Shown here in pieces: positions 35,826-47,136 of a DNA stretch of 64,000 nucleotides. Source of the stretch: Euphorbia lathyris. Its lineage: Eukaryota > Streptophyta > Magnoliopsida > Malpighiales > Euphorbiaceae. The notes under the pieces were generated by a model. That model was not told where the DNA came from. It saw only the letters and a list, made by a program, of their open reading frames with translations, and did not search any database. Each line of letters opens with the position of its first letter. Position 1 is the stretch's first letter. The stretch covers positions 80,847,001 to 80,911,000 of the forward strand of contig NC_088913.1 of assembly GCF_963576675.1 (NCBI RefSeq). Reading direction: 5' to 3'. Position numbers and translations under genes: made by a program.

Positions 35826-36170
35826 TAATTCGCCGCAGGGCGTGCTCCATGGCACGCCCCGCATCCCTTCATTTTTATGCTTAAAAACAGTTCAGAAACT
35901 CAAGCATGCGGGGCGTCCCCCAATTGCGCCCCGCGTCTTTGAGTCTCTGCCCAAACAACATCACCAAACATACCGGTCACGCAGGGCGTCCCTATGGGTA
36001 CACCCCGCGTGTCCCAGATACTTAAGCAATAATCGGACCAGGAGCTGAAACATGCAGGGCGTCCCCCAAGGTACGCCCCGTGTGTTTCCGTCGCTGGTCC
36101 AACGTGTTTAAATAAACACCTTTTGCGCAGGGCGCCTCTTCTGGCACGCCCTGCGTGGGGACCAATGATC
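35826..36170 (+). repeat. Hairpin cluster 2 of A
   Basis: Five more direct/inverted pairs of the GCAGGGCGT...ACGCCCCGC type start near 35832, 35909, 35978, 36051 and 36125, mirroring cluster 1 on the other side of the ORF. Units at 36040 and 35891 are preceded by (C)CAGGAGCT/CAGAAACT-like sequence, as in the G and A LTR copies. Confidence 0.85.
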
Positions 36171-37366
36171 TGGGGCCCCTTCTTTTATAGACTTATCTTT
36201 ATTTTTGTTTTCGTTTTTCTTTCTTTTCTTTTGCGACGTTTTTGGGCTAAACGTCATTTTTAAACACACGGAGGGCCGTGCAATCCCACACTTTCAGCTT
36301 GTTTTGCACTAAACAAAAACAAAAATAAAAATCAAATAAATGTCAAAATAATTAAGCAAATTTATTAGCTCATAAATCATTCCAACACTACCCCTCCCTC
36401 GGAAATCAATTATAGTTCCGTTATTTGTCCTTAAAAGTAGAAAACGTCGAAATAAAGGATCGGTTTCGTTAAGAAATTTTGGTCTTAGTTCCGAAGTTAG
36501 GGAATTTATGCAAAATGTAGGTTTGTACTAATTAAAAGCATTTGAGTCCTAACCCACGGGTCATTTCCATAATGAAGTTTAAAAGGCAATAAAAACGGGA
36601 TAGTTGAGAATTTAGCGAAAACTTGATAGTACACAATTGAAACCCGAATCTTTGTGAGGTATTTTTGAGCCTAAAAGAGTTCGTACGAGAACTCTAATTC
36701 TTTCACAATTTTTTGAGAGCTTTGACTTCACTCGACTCATAGAAATTGCATCCAATACCGGGTTAAGTACACTCACTTTTGGTAAAAAACAACAATAGAT
36801 GATAAACCGAACCTACTTAGGCTAATTTTTCCTAATTTATTTTTCTCGTTTTCATTAAACATTAGGAAACCCCTTCGAGCCTAATAACCCATTTTTTAAT
36901 ACCCTTTTATCATTCAACCCTTTTTCCTCTTGTCCAAATACCGACAAAATCAATTTGCACCCGAATTATCCGAAATAAGTCACGACCTTAGCAAATGAGC
37001 ACCATAAGCTTTCAAAATTTTGTTTTTGTGCCTCTATCAAAGCAAAGGATACAATAAAAATAAAAAGGCATTCTCAAGCTCCACCCGAGCAATTTTGAAA
37101 TATATCTTGTAGAATTCGCTAAGGTCGAAGCAAAATGCGGTGCGATCATAAGTTCGTATTTTGGAACTTGAGTTTCTCAAACACCCACTAAAGAGCCTCC
37201 CACATTACAACCCCCCTCCGGGTTCTTTTTTAATATTTCCTAAACCATAAAAGTAGGAGGAAAGGCCTGGATAAAAATGAAAATTCAACGTGATCTCGAG
37301 TAAGTACAAAGAAGAGCGATAAAACACCACCTAAAATTGAGCGTAAGAGCGAAATCCCTTGGTGAG
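36171..37366. other. A interior spacer, no gene seen
   Basis: AT-rich sequence between the second hairpin cluster and the B insertion. It has no long open frame, LTR or recognisable RNA. It is probably untranslated interior of element A. Confidence 0.5.
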
Positions 37367-38921
37367 TGTTGAGCGATTTCCGCAAGTGCACGGTTTCGCT
37401 TGTAGTAATAAAAATATCGATCCCACAGGGATACGTTTTTTAACGAAAAACTTATTTTTGAATTATTAATTTCGAACTTGTTGGATTTATTATTAAATGT
37501 AAATGAAAAGTGAAAATTGGATTAATTGAATTTAGGAAATTTATTTGATTGAATTTGTGAACTTTGAGTATTTGAAAATGCTGGAATAAGATTATGTATT
37601 TAGAATAAATCGATTGTTAGAAAGATCTTCTGATTTTAAGGATGAATTTTACAAAACATGAACATTTAGAACTTATTAGAAAAAGGAATGAATTTGTTCA
37701 TTTGCATTAAGCAAAGAAAACAACTTAAACTTTGTATTATTATGATGATGAAATAAATGACGGAACCTCTAATTAATTGGCTTTGAACGCGACAAAACCC
37801 TTTCGGGATAGTTGCCCTTACTCAAATTAACACTCTTTCGAGATGATAATTTGCCTAAGTGTTCAACAAAGTTTCCTTGTAATGATTTTGAATTCAAGTG
37901 CATATTAATGAAAACACCAGCCTCACTTATATTGGATTGGTTACCATAAGTGCTGCATAACGATTTGTCGAATAGAACAGACTTTATTAGATGAAATATA
38001 AATTGATACAAGTTTACAGAGAATAAGGAGCATCGAGTTCTTCGAGGGCGTGCAAGTGAAGGGCTTGATCGGTTCCGCTTCTTTGGGTTTCCTAGGAGGT
38101 TGTCAGGCTCGGGGGCGAACACTTTACTCAATCTTCTCGCTGTAACTTCGTAATAGGGATTCGGTCGGCCACTACCATGATGCAAACTAAAACTAGAACA
38201 ATGTCTAAATGCTACTGAGTTGTAATTAAACTATAAACAATATGTGTACCTCATCTTGTTTTGTACAGAATCTAATTTCTAACTCTCGAAATGTTTTTAC
38301 TTAGAACTTCGACATAAGTTCTACGCTCTGATTTTTATATCTATATTATAGCATTTCATTACACTTTTTCTCAACATCAACTCTTTATTTATAGATGTTG
38401 AAGGGTTGTGTTTGAAGTGATGTATCCGTTGGTTAAGAGTCGTGTCCGTTGTGAAAGGACGTCTTTATCCACTTAAACGAACGCGTTTCTTGGATTTTCA
38501 GCATGTGTTAAATGCTCTTGGTGAATTTCTGCACTTACCGAGGATAGTAATCCGCGGCCGTGAATGACGTAGCACTGAGCTGAGCGACGGACGAAGGGGA
38601 GAAAAGGTTATACCACGCGTGTCGCGGCCGCGGGTCTGGGATCCACTGTCGCGGCCCGGCAGGTTTTCTTACTTCTTGCTTTCGTTCGTGTCCTCGACTT
38701 GGCACTTTCGATTTACGTCGTCTTTGACTCCTTTTGTAGGGCTTTTCTTCTGTTTTAGATCCTTTTTCGTTCCTATTTGGATTTTACCAAATATTCAAGT
38801 ACCTTGCAAGAAAGAAAGATATTCGAAAGTAAAAGTAATCTAAACAGATATAAATAACACAAATTCGTAATAAAAATGATGTAAATGTTAATGATATTTT
38901 AGGTATATTTTGGGCTTAACA
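37367..38921 (-). repeat. B 3' LTR
   Basis: Minus strand TGTTAAGCCC ... GCTCAACA. A minus-strand TATA box (CTATAAATAAAG) is at 38383-38394. Near 38541-38655 it has the CG-rich motifs CCGCGGCCGTG, GTCGCGGCCGCGG and GTCGCGGCCCGG. A 138-codon open frame (38185-37769) has no known domain. Confidence 0.9.
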
Positions 38922-38935
38922 AATCTCCACACTTA
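38922..38935 (-). promoter_or_regulatory. B polypurine tract
   Basis: Minus strand reads AAGTGTGGAGATT directly before the LTR start TGTTAAGCCC. Athila elements have the same kind of tract. An identical tract precedes the other LTR (48692-48705), showing that B' is also a 3' interior end. Confidence 0.75.
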
Positions 38936-40351
38936 ATCTTTTGCTAGTCCCGACAAAATTTCACTGGATTTATTCCTTAACTAATCTCTTTATAAAAAAT
39001 AAAACATATATCTTTGTGTTTACCTTTTAAATTAGTTAAGCCGAAAAGACTAACTTCACATGGCAAATTTATACGCAAAATATCAAACTAACTTAGTATA
39101 AATACGATATATCATTCGTCTTGTATTTCAATTTTTAAATTGAAGTATTCGGGACGATGTAAGCACGCATGTTATTGAGTTTTCCATCTCAAGGTATTTC
39201 AAAGCACCAAATTTCCTTTCCCAAACTTGAATTATTATATATGAGTATTTAGTTTAATTTATTTGCTTAGTTACGCCCGTGATAAGGGTGGTCTCGATCG
39301 TAACTTTATATGTAATTGTTTTGTGTTCGCTTAAGAGGTACCGACCATGCCATGGGTGGACGCAATCGTTACTTTAAACTTTAAACACGCTTAATAATTT
39401 TTTTTTTATTTAAACGTTCCTTCCATACCTCGATTGTGATAAGGGTGGTCGCAACCGTGGCCAAAAGTACGCTTTACTTATTAATTTCTTCCCTTTCATA
39501 CCTCGATTGTGATAAGGTTGGTCTCAATCGTGGCCAAAAGTTAAGAGTACGATTTATTGATTATAACTTGGGAAAAAGAAAATTAGCACATTCATCCTAT
39601 ATTGACTTAAAATTCAACATGTATTATGGCTATAGGTTCCTTAAAAACTTCAATTGGTGTTATTGTAAGACAAAATCAAAACCGAGCTAAAAATTGTTAG
39701 TTCAAATTTAATGCCTATAAACCTAATTGAAAATTTAAAATAAGATTTATTATATCATGAATTTCATGATATGAAATAGAGATTGAAAATTAAGAAATTG
39801 TTTTTTACTTAAATACATTCACTCGAGACAATTTTACTTAAAATCGTGTCGAAGATTTGTGAAAAATATATTTTGAAAAATATTACCCGTATAGAAATAT
39901 TTATTTCTATCGATAATGATAACCTAAAAATAATCATAAAAATTTTAACTTATGATATTTATAAATGTAAAAATGATATTTCATAAAAAAAAAATGTTAA
40001 GTTTTTTCATTTGTTGCAATATATTTAAAAGTGTTGCAATATACGTTGCATTTGTATTTTGAAAAACAAGCGATGCATACATTCATTCATTCATTTGCAT
40101 ACATTCATTCATTCGTTTGCATAAAATGATATATGTATATATCTCCTCCCACACTTAAATTGGACCATGTCCTCATGGGGGCAAAAATGGAGATAAAACA
40201 CTAAAGATAAAACAAACGGAAAATAAACGAAAGATATAGCAAAAACATTCATCAGAAAATTAATAAAAACTGAAATTGTACGAAACATAAGAAAATAAAA
40301 ATGTACGAAACTGAAATTGAAATAAGATAAGATAAAAATAAAAGATAAAAC
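38936..40351 (-). repeat. B 3' untranslated region
   Basis: Non-coding and shared with B' (48706-50083) at very high identity. It has three spaced copies of a GTGATAAGGGTGGTC unit (about 39281, 39436 and 39506, on +), CATT tandem repeats (40080-40115) and the Athila-typical minus-strand stretch GGTCCAATTTAAGTGTGGGA near 40165. No gene was seen. Confidence 0.7.
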
Positions 40352-41557
40352 CTAAGCATGTGGCGGGGAATCCGGAGGTGTTGGTGAAGTTTCCACATTT
40401 CGGCGGCGGAAAAATGAAAGCATCCGATGCCGAGTTGAACGATGCGCACGCCTCAAAGTATTAAGGTTGTCAGTCATCACCATATTGTTCTCCACCAAAT
40501 CATCAATTCTCAAATTCATTTGTCGATTATTTGCATTGATTTGGTTCAAAATCCGCCTTAAATCCAACGGATCATTGTCTTGGGTTGCTTGGGCTTGTGG
40601 TGCAGCTTCTCCACCGTCCTCCGCTCCTTCTTCGTCGGTACCTACATTATGAGAACTAGAAGCACCTCCACCCATAGTGCCACGAAGATGTGCAATACGG
40701 GTAGCATACGAAATAAAAACAGGAGGAGCCGCAAAAACCAATAAATGAGCCCGCTCAAGTGCCGCAATGTCCAAAACCGGAACATATCCATGGTAGGTGG
40801 ACATATCAAAAGTAGCCAATTCATCCCGTGCCCCCAAAACAATAGCGGTGATTAAATTACCGAGAGGGACTTGAGTGGTGTGAGCCCTCGAAGCACGATA
40901 CAAATTGTCAAAAATCATTCCAATGCTATCAACCCTTAAACCCTTGAACAAACAATCCCAAACAAACAAATCCCGGACTTGAATCTTCGAACTCTCAACA
41001 CGACCAAAAAGTGAAAAACTCAAATACTTGTGAAAGAAGAACACACAATTGTCCTTAATCAACTTGCTCGAAGTGTTTTTGGAGTCAAAAGAAGTTTGGT
41101 CAGACAGAGTTTGCCAAAAAGAGTTATTGTCAAAATCCCGAGGCTTATCATAAAAGTCACTAGTAGGGAAACCAAACATATTACCCATAGCCTCATAATC
41201 AACTGTATAGGTAATACCCTTATTCCGAAAAGAAATTTCTGTCCTCTTTTTGTTCATCGTCAAAGTAACCAAAAATTCAACCACATACTCTTGAATTTGT
41301 GGAAAACGCATAGAAGCAAAAGTTTTCCATCCCAAAGTTTCAATAAAAGCAGTAATTTGTGTAGTGAAGTTCAACTTCCTTACTGAATCAAAGTCAAGAA
41401 ACTGCATATCCACGAACTTACGATTGGCGTTTGAAAAGTGCTTGAAACGTCCAACTTCTTCTTCAGAATGAATGTCGAAATAAGCCCCGCAACTAACCCT
41501 AAGGCGATTAGCCTCAGTGACAGCAGGCTTGTGTCCAACACGCTTTGCTCTAGGCAT
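40352..41557 (-). CDS. B ORF-x: Athila-type ORF protein, intact
   Basis: An uninterrupted 401-residue frame starting MPRAKRVGHKP. It belongs to the ATHILA/'putative plant transposon protein' group: RFKHFSNANRKFVDMQFLDF, LGWKTFASMRFPQIQEYV, FHKYLSFSLFGRVESSKIQV and GNLITAIVLGARDELATF. The C-terminal 120 residues have an acidic, Ala-rich linker, a heptad-rich segment (about residues 325-370, likely coiled coil) and a basic tail (RSTRHRMLSFFRRR). It lies after where pol should be, as in Athila elements, whose third ORF has been compared with envelope proteins without proof; no signal peptide or membrane span is obvious here. The long open frame in a recently inserted element argues it was maintained until recently. 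Confidence 0.82.
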   Translation of the reverse strand: MPRAKRVGHKPAVTEANRLRVSCGAYFDIHSEEEVGRFKHFSNANRKFVDMQFLDFDSVRKLNFTTQITAFIETLGWKTFASMRFPQIQEYVVEFLVTLTMNKKRTEISFRNKGITYTVDYEAMGNMFGFPTSDFYDKPRDFDNNSFWQTLSDQTSFDSKNTSSKLIKDNCVFFFHKYLSFSLFGRVESSKIQVRDLFVWDCLFKGLRVDSIGMIFDNLYRASRAHTTQVPLGNLITAIVLGARDELATFDMSTYHGYVPVLDIAALERAHLLVFAAPPVFISYATRIAHLRGTMGGGASSSHNVGTDEEGAEDGGEAAPQAQATQDNDPLDLRRILNQINANNRQMNLRIDDLVENNMVMTDNLNTLRRAHRSTRHRMLSFFRRRNVETSPTPPDSPPHA

Positions 41558-41939
41558 GGTTATGGTGTTTATGTGTTATGAATGTTAGGGTTTTAGAGAT
41601 AAAGAAGAAAAGAGAGAAAAGCTTGAGGTTGAAGATGAAGTAGAATGGTTGTGAATTCTTGGAATTGAAAGGTGTAGGTGATTGAAAAGGGTAATGATGA
41701 AATTGGGAAAAGGAAAAGTAAGGTATTGGGAAGAGGTAAGAGTAGGGGATTGGTTAAATTTAGAGGTGGTGTAAGGTTTGTGTAAGTAATAGGTATATAT
41801 AGGGTTTGAGTAGGAAGTTTAAATAGTTAGAGTAGGAATAGGAATTGGAATAGGTAGAGTTGAAATAGGAAAAGTAATTAGGTAGAGGATGAATAGGAAG
41901 AAGAATAGGTATAGGTTAAATGGGAAGAGTTGGAAAAAT

Positions 41940-42260
41940 ATAGGCCAAAATCGGACTTGGAGTGCCTTAAATACGCGTGTCGCGGTCGTGGATGTGTATC
42001 CGCGGTCGCGGATCACGTTTTTAAACCAATGTTGTCTCTGAAATTTTTGAAGAAATTTCTGAAGTTACCGAGAATCCACAATTCGCGGCCGCGAATCGCG
42101 GTGCGTAGCGAATTTTGTGCCTGAAATTTTTGAAGAATTTTGCTGAAGTTATCGAGGAAACGCCGCCGCGATCGCGGATCGCGTGTTTCACCGAATTTGT
42201 CTTCGAATTGTGGAGGAATTTTGCTGATGTTACCGAGAATCAATAATTCTCGGCCGCGGA
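41940..42260 (-). repeat. CG-rich palindrome repeat block in B
   Basis: About three repeats of 80-90 bp. Each has a GAAATTTTTGAAGAA / GCTGAAGTTACCGAG part followed by a CG-rich palindrome: TTCGCGGCCGCGAA (42081), CGCGATCGCG (42168) and CTCGGCCGCGG (42249); GTCGCGGTCGTGG and CCGCGGTCGCGG precede them at 41976-42010. Related CG motifs occur in B's LTRs and at 43930-43970. Confidence 0.75.
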
Positions 42261-42835
42261 TCATGTCGTGGCTACCCAAATTCAGCTTTTGAACTCCATT
42301 TTGTGTAATTTCTTGATAAATTATATCCTGAACTTCTTGAAAAATGAAATCTGTACTTAAAACATAAATGAAAATCATTAAATGATAAGGAAAACCAAAG
42401 GTTTATCCTTATTAATGGTAAAAATAAATAAAAATGCTTTAATTAATGAATGTGCAAATTAGACATATGAAAGGGTTGGAACTAAAATTAATTGAAACAT
42501 TTATGTGCATTCATTAATTTAAGTTAAATGAATCTTATGTTAGGAACTTGAAATTTAATTATTAATCAATTAATTAGTTAATGAAATGATTAAGTTTGCA
42601 TTTAATTGATTCATTGGTCTAGATTTATGAAATTAAAATGTAACCATATAATCAAAAACAAAGTATAATGCAAAAGAGAAATTTTTATTTATTGACATAT
42701 ATTTACAAACAAACAAAACACAAGCTATGCTAAAAATTCGTCCCCTTCAATCGGGATTTTCTTAGCCCTATATCGTTCTATTTTCAACTGCACGAAGGCT
42801 TGACGTTCTTGTGCAGAAAGAAAATTTGGTCCTGA

Positions 42836-43672
42836 TCAAAAAACTCGCTTCACTAGACCTTCAAATTCTAAAAATTCATAGTCTAGCATCGGGAAAGATT
42901 CAGCATCACTCCAAGGAATAGAAATACTTCCCTTGGTCCCTAGAATTATTCCACATATAATATTCCCAAACCCAACCTTCTTAGCCTTGGATCTAGATGC
43001 GGCAACAAGACCCTCCATCAGAATTTTTGAAGAATCAACCACGTTGCCTTGAAATATATCGCCAAGGACATAAAGATCAGATTCTTGGACGACACTACTA
43101 AACGTGCGACCGAACAGGCTGTGACTCAGAAACTTATGTAAATATAGCATAGAGTTGGAATAGAAAGACTTATTATAGGCAAGTTTTGGGTGGAAAGGTC
43201 AGATGCCGGTGAGAATTCGCCAAATATCAGTGGACGTCATATCTCTTCCATGATGACGTTTGGTAGTATCCTTCAAGGGAAAACCAAACCAAGCATGCAA
43301 TTCAGGATATCCAAAAGTGAAAGTTTTGCCATCCCGACGAAAACTGAGACGCACCCGACGTTTGTTAACAAAACGCATTGTACAGAAGAACTCTAATATC
43401 CAGTCTCCAATTATAGGAAACTTCATATCAACAAATCTGGTCCATCCTAATCGCTCCATGTAGCGACTCATATCATCTTTAATTCCCAACTGATCGTTAA
43501 GAAAGTCATCCATGTATAGCATTCCGACAAAGAATGTGTATCGTAGCCTCAAGAAGCGCCTTCCCTCTTCGTGATTGAAGATGGGAAAGTTACATCCATA
43601 ACGCTCTGATATATCAACACGTTTATTGCGTGAAGCAATAACTTTCTTAGATGAAGTGCTTGAGGAAGCCAT
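42836..43672 (-). pseudogene. B ORF-y: second Athila-type ORF, one stop
   Basis: A 278-codon frame starting MASSSTSSKKVIASRNKRVD with one stop at 43196-43198. It is a diverged relative of ORF-x: RRFLRLRYTFFVGMLYMDDF, LGWTRFVDMKFPIIGDWILE, LYLHKFLSHSLFGRTFSSVV and VGFGNIICGIILGTKGSIS align with the matching parts of ORF-x. It lacks ORF-x's acidic linker and basic tail. Two copies of the same accessory gene side by side in one element are unusual. It could be an old duplication or capture from another Athila element. Confidence 0.75.
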
Positions 43673-44069
43673 GATGTTTGGAAAGAAAAGTTCTGAACTT
43701 AGTGTCTAGAAATGGTAAGAAAATCAGAGAATTGTTCTGATAGAGATGAAAAGAAAGTGACAGAAAACTGAACCTCTAGAACCTATTTATAAAATCCTAG
43801 GATAAAAAGAGGTGTTGTTTTTGAAATGAAAAGGCATGAAACAAACCTCTTAAAAATGAAAAAACTCAATTTTTCGTTTCTGAAGAGTTGCATCTGCTGG
43901 AAAAAGGGTTAATTTGGGCATAATTTTCCCGTGTCGCGACCGAGGATTCTGACCCGCGGTCGCGACACGCTGATTTCCCTGGGGAAATCAGTTGTCAAAA
44001 CTCCAAATTTCTGATCCTCTACCGAGAATCCTCATCCTCGGTAAGTTCAGAAATTTTCCTTTCAATTTT

Positions 44070-44265
44070 TAATCAGAATTCTCAACTGAGAATCTGAAAT
44101 CCTCTACAAGTCCAGAAATTTTTCTGGCTGCTAGTTATACCCAAATTCTCAACTGAGAATTTTAAATTCTCTATAAGTTCAGAAATTTCTTACCTCCTTA
44201 AGAATTCTATATATGTGAATTCTCAACTAAGAATTTCAAATTCTCAACTGAGAATCACTGAATTT
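44070..44265. repeat. Short palindrome cluster ATTCTCAACTGAGAAT
   Basis: Four copies (about 44080, 44150, 44219 and 44239; one reads AACTAAGAAT) of a near-perfect palindrome with a 2-base centre, 20-70 bp apart. They lie in the AT-rich gap where RT and integrase should be. The rest of 43680-44437 has no gene. Confidence 0.7.
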
Positions 44266-44437
44266 CTTCTAATTCTCATTAAATTCCTAAAAATTAATTA
44301 AAATCATGACTCGAATATATTTTTCTATATCTGAAATTCTAATAAAATGATATAATCTAAAACAAAATAAAATAAAAAATAAATAAAAATAAAAAATAAA
44401 AATAAATAAAAACTAACTATTAGAAAAATAAAATGAT

Positions 44438-46939
44438 TTATATGTCAGGAAATCTTGTTACGAAATTAGTTCCTATTTCGGAGATATTTTCGTAATAAAT
44501 TTTGTTAAGTTCCCTACTAGCCCAATATTCTGTGTTGTACCTCAAATGGTTTGGTAACTCTTTAAGTTCTAATTTAGGTGGAACTATTACTGAAGGCGGA
44601 ACTGGTCCATCTTCTCGAATCAAAGGCTCTGGGTCCTTATTTTCTAATTCTTCACCCATTATAGGTTCTATTATTTCTTCTCTTTGAACAATTTCATTAA
44701 CACATTCTTCAACTAAATCAAGCTTCATACAAGCGAAATCCTCCATAGGATATTTCATCGCTTGATTCATATCGAACTCGATCTTATCGTCACCTATTCG
44801 TAAAACTACTTTTCCTTCCGACACATCAACTAGAGCACGTCCCGTGTTCATGAATGGTCTACCAAAGATTAGCGGACAATTAGCATCATAAGCAAAATCT
44901 AAGATAACAAAATCAGTAGGAAAAATAAATTTGTCAACTTTTACCAAAACGTCTTCAATTATACCATATGGTCTTTTAGTGGATTGATCCGCTAATTGCA
45001 AAACCATATTGGTACGCTTGATGTCTTCTTCTAATCCTAATTTCTCAAAAATAGACAATGGCATCAAGTTTATACTAGCTCCTAAATCGCAAAGACAGCT
45101 TGGGAATTCCATATTTCCCAAAGTACACGGAATGGTAAAGCATCCGGGATCTTTGAGTTTAGTAGGTAATTTGCTTGATACTATCGAACTACATTCTTCA
45201 GAAAGTGAAATGGATGAAATTCCTTCCCAACTAATCTTTTTTGAAATTAAATCTTTCAAGAATTTTCCATAATTAGGAATTTGCGTAATTGCATCCATGA
45301 ATGTTAAATTTATATGCAAATTTTTAAGTTTGTCTAAAAATGATAAAAGTTGTTTATCATGGTCCTTATTTCGGACCCTGTGTGGAAAAGGTGGCTTTGG
45401 TACAAAAGGTTTTGGATTAGAGTCAATTGGCGTATCTTTTTGTTTTAACGTATCTTCTTTGGATTTTGGTAAATCATTTCCAGGTAAAGTTGAATTTCCG
45501 GGCATTTCCGGACCTAAGTAGTTTTTCCCCGAACGAAGAGTGATAGCCTTAACATGCTCTTTCAGATTTTCTTCCGTTTGGCTGGGAAGACTTCCCTCTT
45601 TGCGGGATGGAGTTGATTTAGCAAGTTGTCCAATTTGAACCTCCAAATTATGGATGCTAGATGATTGGTTTTTGATAAGCTGATCGAATTTATTTTCGAT
45701 CCGTTTAAAACCATCGTCTTGATTACTTACCTTTCCATTCATAGCATCTATAAATTTGTCGATTTTTGAAGATAAAGTGCTAATCGTATCTCTTGTTTGA
45801 TTTTGATAATTATTTATACGATATTGATTAGCATTTGCATTATTATTATTATTACCATCTTTCCAGTTAAAGTTAGGATGATTTCTCCATCCAGGATTAT
45901 AAGTATTAGAATAAAGATTAGTAGTTTGGTTTTGTCATTGGACAAAATTTACCTGTTCTATCTCATTCATACCTTCGTAATCAATGTCTCTCTGGATCGG
46001 ATCATTAGGATCGCATGGTGCCATAAATTTATCAATTTTGTGCGATAAGGCAGAAAATTGGGCTTGTAACATTGCTACAGGATCAAGATTCATTATACCT
46101 TTAACCGATGATGTACATGAGGATGATGGTTTCGCCGTTGGTATATGTCCACGCTCTGCGGGCCACATACTGCTGTTGATTGCCATTTCCTCCAAAAGTT
46201 CTCTTGCTTGGGCGGACGTCTTCTTCATAAATAACCCTCCAGACATAGCATCTAATGAACCTCTAGTCGTAGGATTTAATCCATTATAGAATGTCTGCAT
46301 TAAAAGTGCATCTGGCAATTGGTGGTGTGGGCATAAACGTTGAAGTTCTTTAAAACGTTCCCAAGCTTCATAAAGAGTTTCATTATCATTTTGTGTAAAA
46401 GATGTCAACTCTTTGATGACTCTTGCGGTTTTTGCTAAGGGAAAATATTTTTGTAAAAATGCTTGGGCTAATTGGTCCCAAGTTTCAAATGTTGCAGCAG
46501 GCATAGAAGTTAACCAAATTTTTGCCTTATCCTTCAAAGTGAAAGGAAAGAGGCGAAGTTTGATTGCTTCGGCTGTTACATCAGTAATTTTAAAAGTGTC
46601 ACAAATTTCTAAGAAATTTGTCAAATGTGCATTAGGGTTTTCGTTAGGTAATCCATAAAACGTTACGTTGTTTTGCAACATATTAAGCAAAGCAGTCTTA
46701 ATTTTAAATTGATTTGCGTTTATACGGGGTCTAACTACACTATTAGTTACACCGGCCATTCCTGGCCTAGCATAATCCATAAGTGTCGGTGGATCGGTCA
46801 TGATTTCTGGCTGGACTACTTTGGTTTTTAAGGGTGTTTTGTCTTTGTTTTTGTTGTTTTTGTTGTTTTTCTTAAGTGTTCTTTCAATTTCTGGATCAAA
46901 AGGATCTGGTGGCGTGCCCGAATTTCGCGAACTGCGCAT
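44438..46939 (-). pseudogene. B gag-protease, one stop, no RT
   Basis: One frame from MRSSRNSGTPPDPFDPEIER (46939) to the stop at 44438-44440, broken only by TGA 45935-45937. Gag core: LLNMLQNNVTFYGLPNENPN, IKLRLFPFTLKDKAKIWLTS, WDQLAQAFLQKYFP and RFKELQRLCPHHQLP, typical of Athila gag. After the stop come an Asn-rich linker, a coiled-coil-like segment, then the retropepsin-type protease with CDLGASINLMPLSIF (about 45090) and PLIFGRPFMNTGRALVDV (about 44850). The frame ends about 120 residues after the protease with no RT. Gag would coat the RNA; the protease would mature it. A nearly whole gag-pro with a missing RT suggests a parasite of a full-length relative. Confidence 0.88.
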
Positions 46940-47112
46940 GAACTTGAAATTGTTACACGAGCCAAACTACCTTCAAAACAAAATTGAAAACAAAATATGT
47001 TATATAAACTGAAAAATAAATAAAATATAAAAATTGTATAAAAATAATGTATAAACCTATATTCGAAAATAAAATACAAAAAAAAGAAAAATTTGTCAAA
47101 AATTATGGCGTA

Positions 47113-47130
47113 TCCCCGGCAACGGCGCCA
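47113..47130 (-). promoter_or_regulatory. B primer binding site
   Basis: Minus strand TGGCGCCGTTGCCGGGGA, six bases from the LTR end. This is the classic Athila-type primer site. Confidence 0.9.
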
Positions 47131-47136
47131 AAAACT

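Noticed and set aside
33668..36170. Regularly recurring GC-rich motifs considered as a CRISPR-like array
   Set aside because: Spacing is irregular, the repeat is only 11 bp, forms alternate in orientation, and the window is a plant genome rich in retroelements.
37769..38185. 138-codon minus-strand ORF conserved at 37769-38185 and 47539-47955
   Set aside because: It lies inside the B LTRs, whose near-identity explains its conservation. No domain is visible.
40352..41557. B ORF-x as an envelope protein
   Set aside because: No signal peptide or convincing membrane span. Similarity is to the Athila accessory ORF, and the C-terminus is a basic coiled-coil-like tail.
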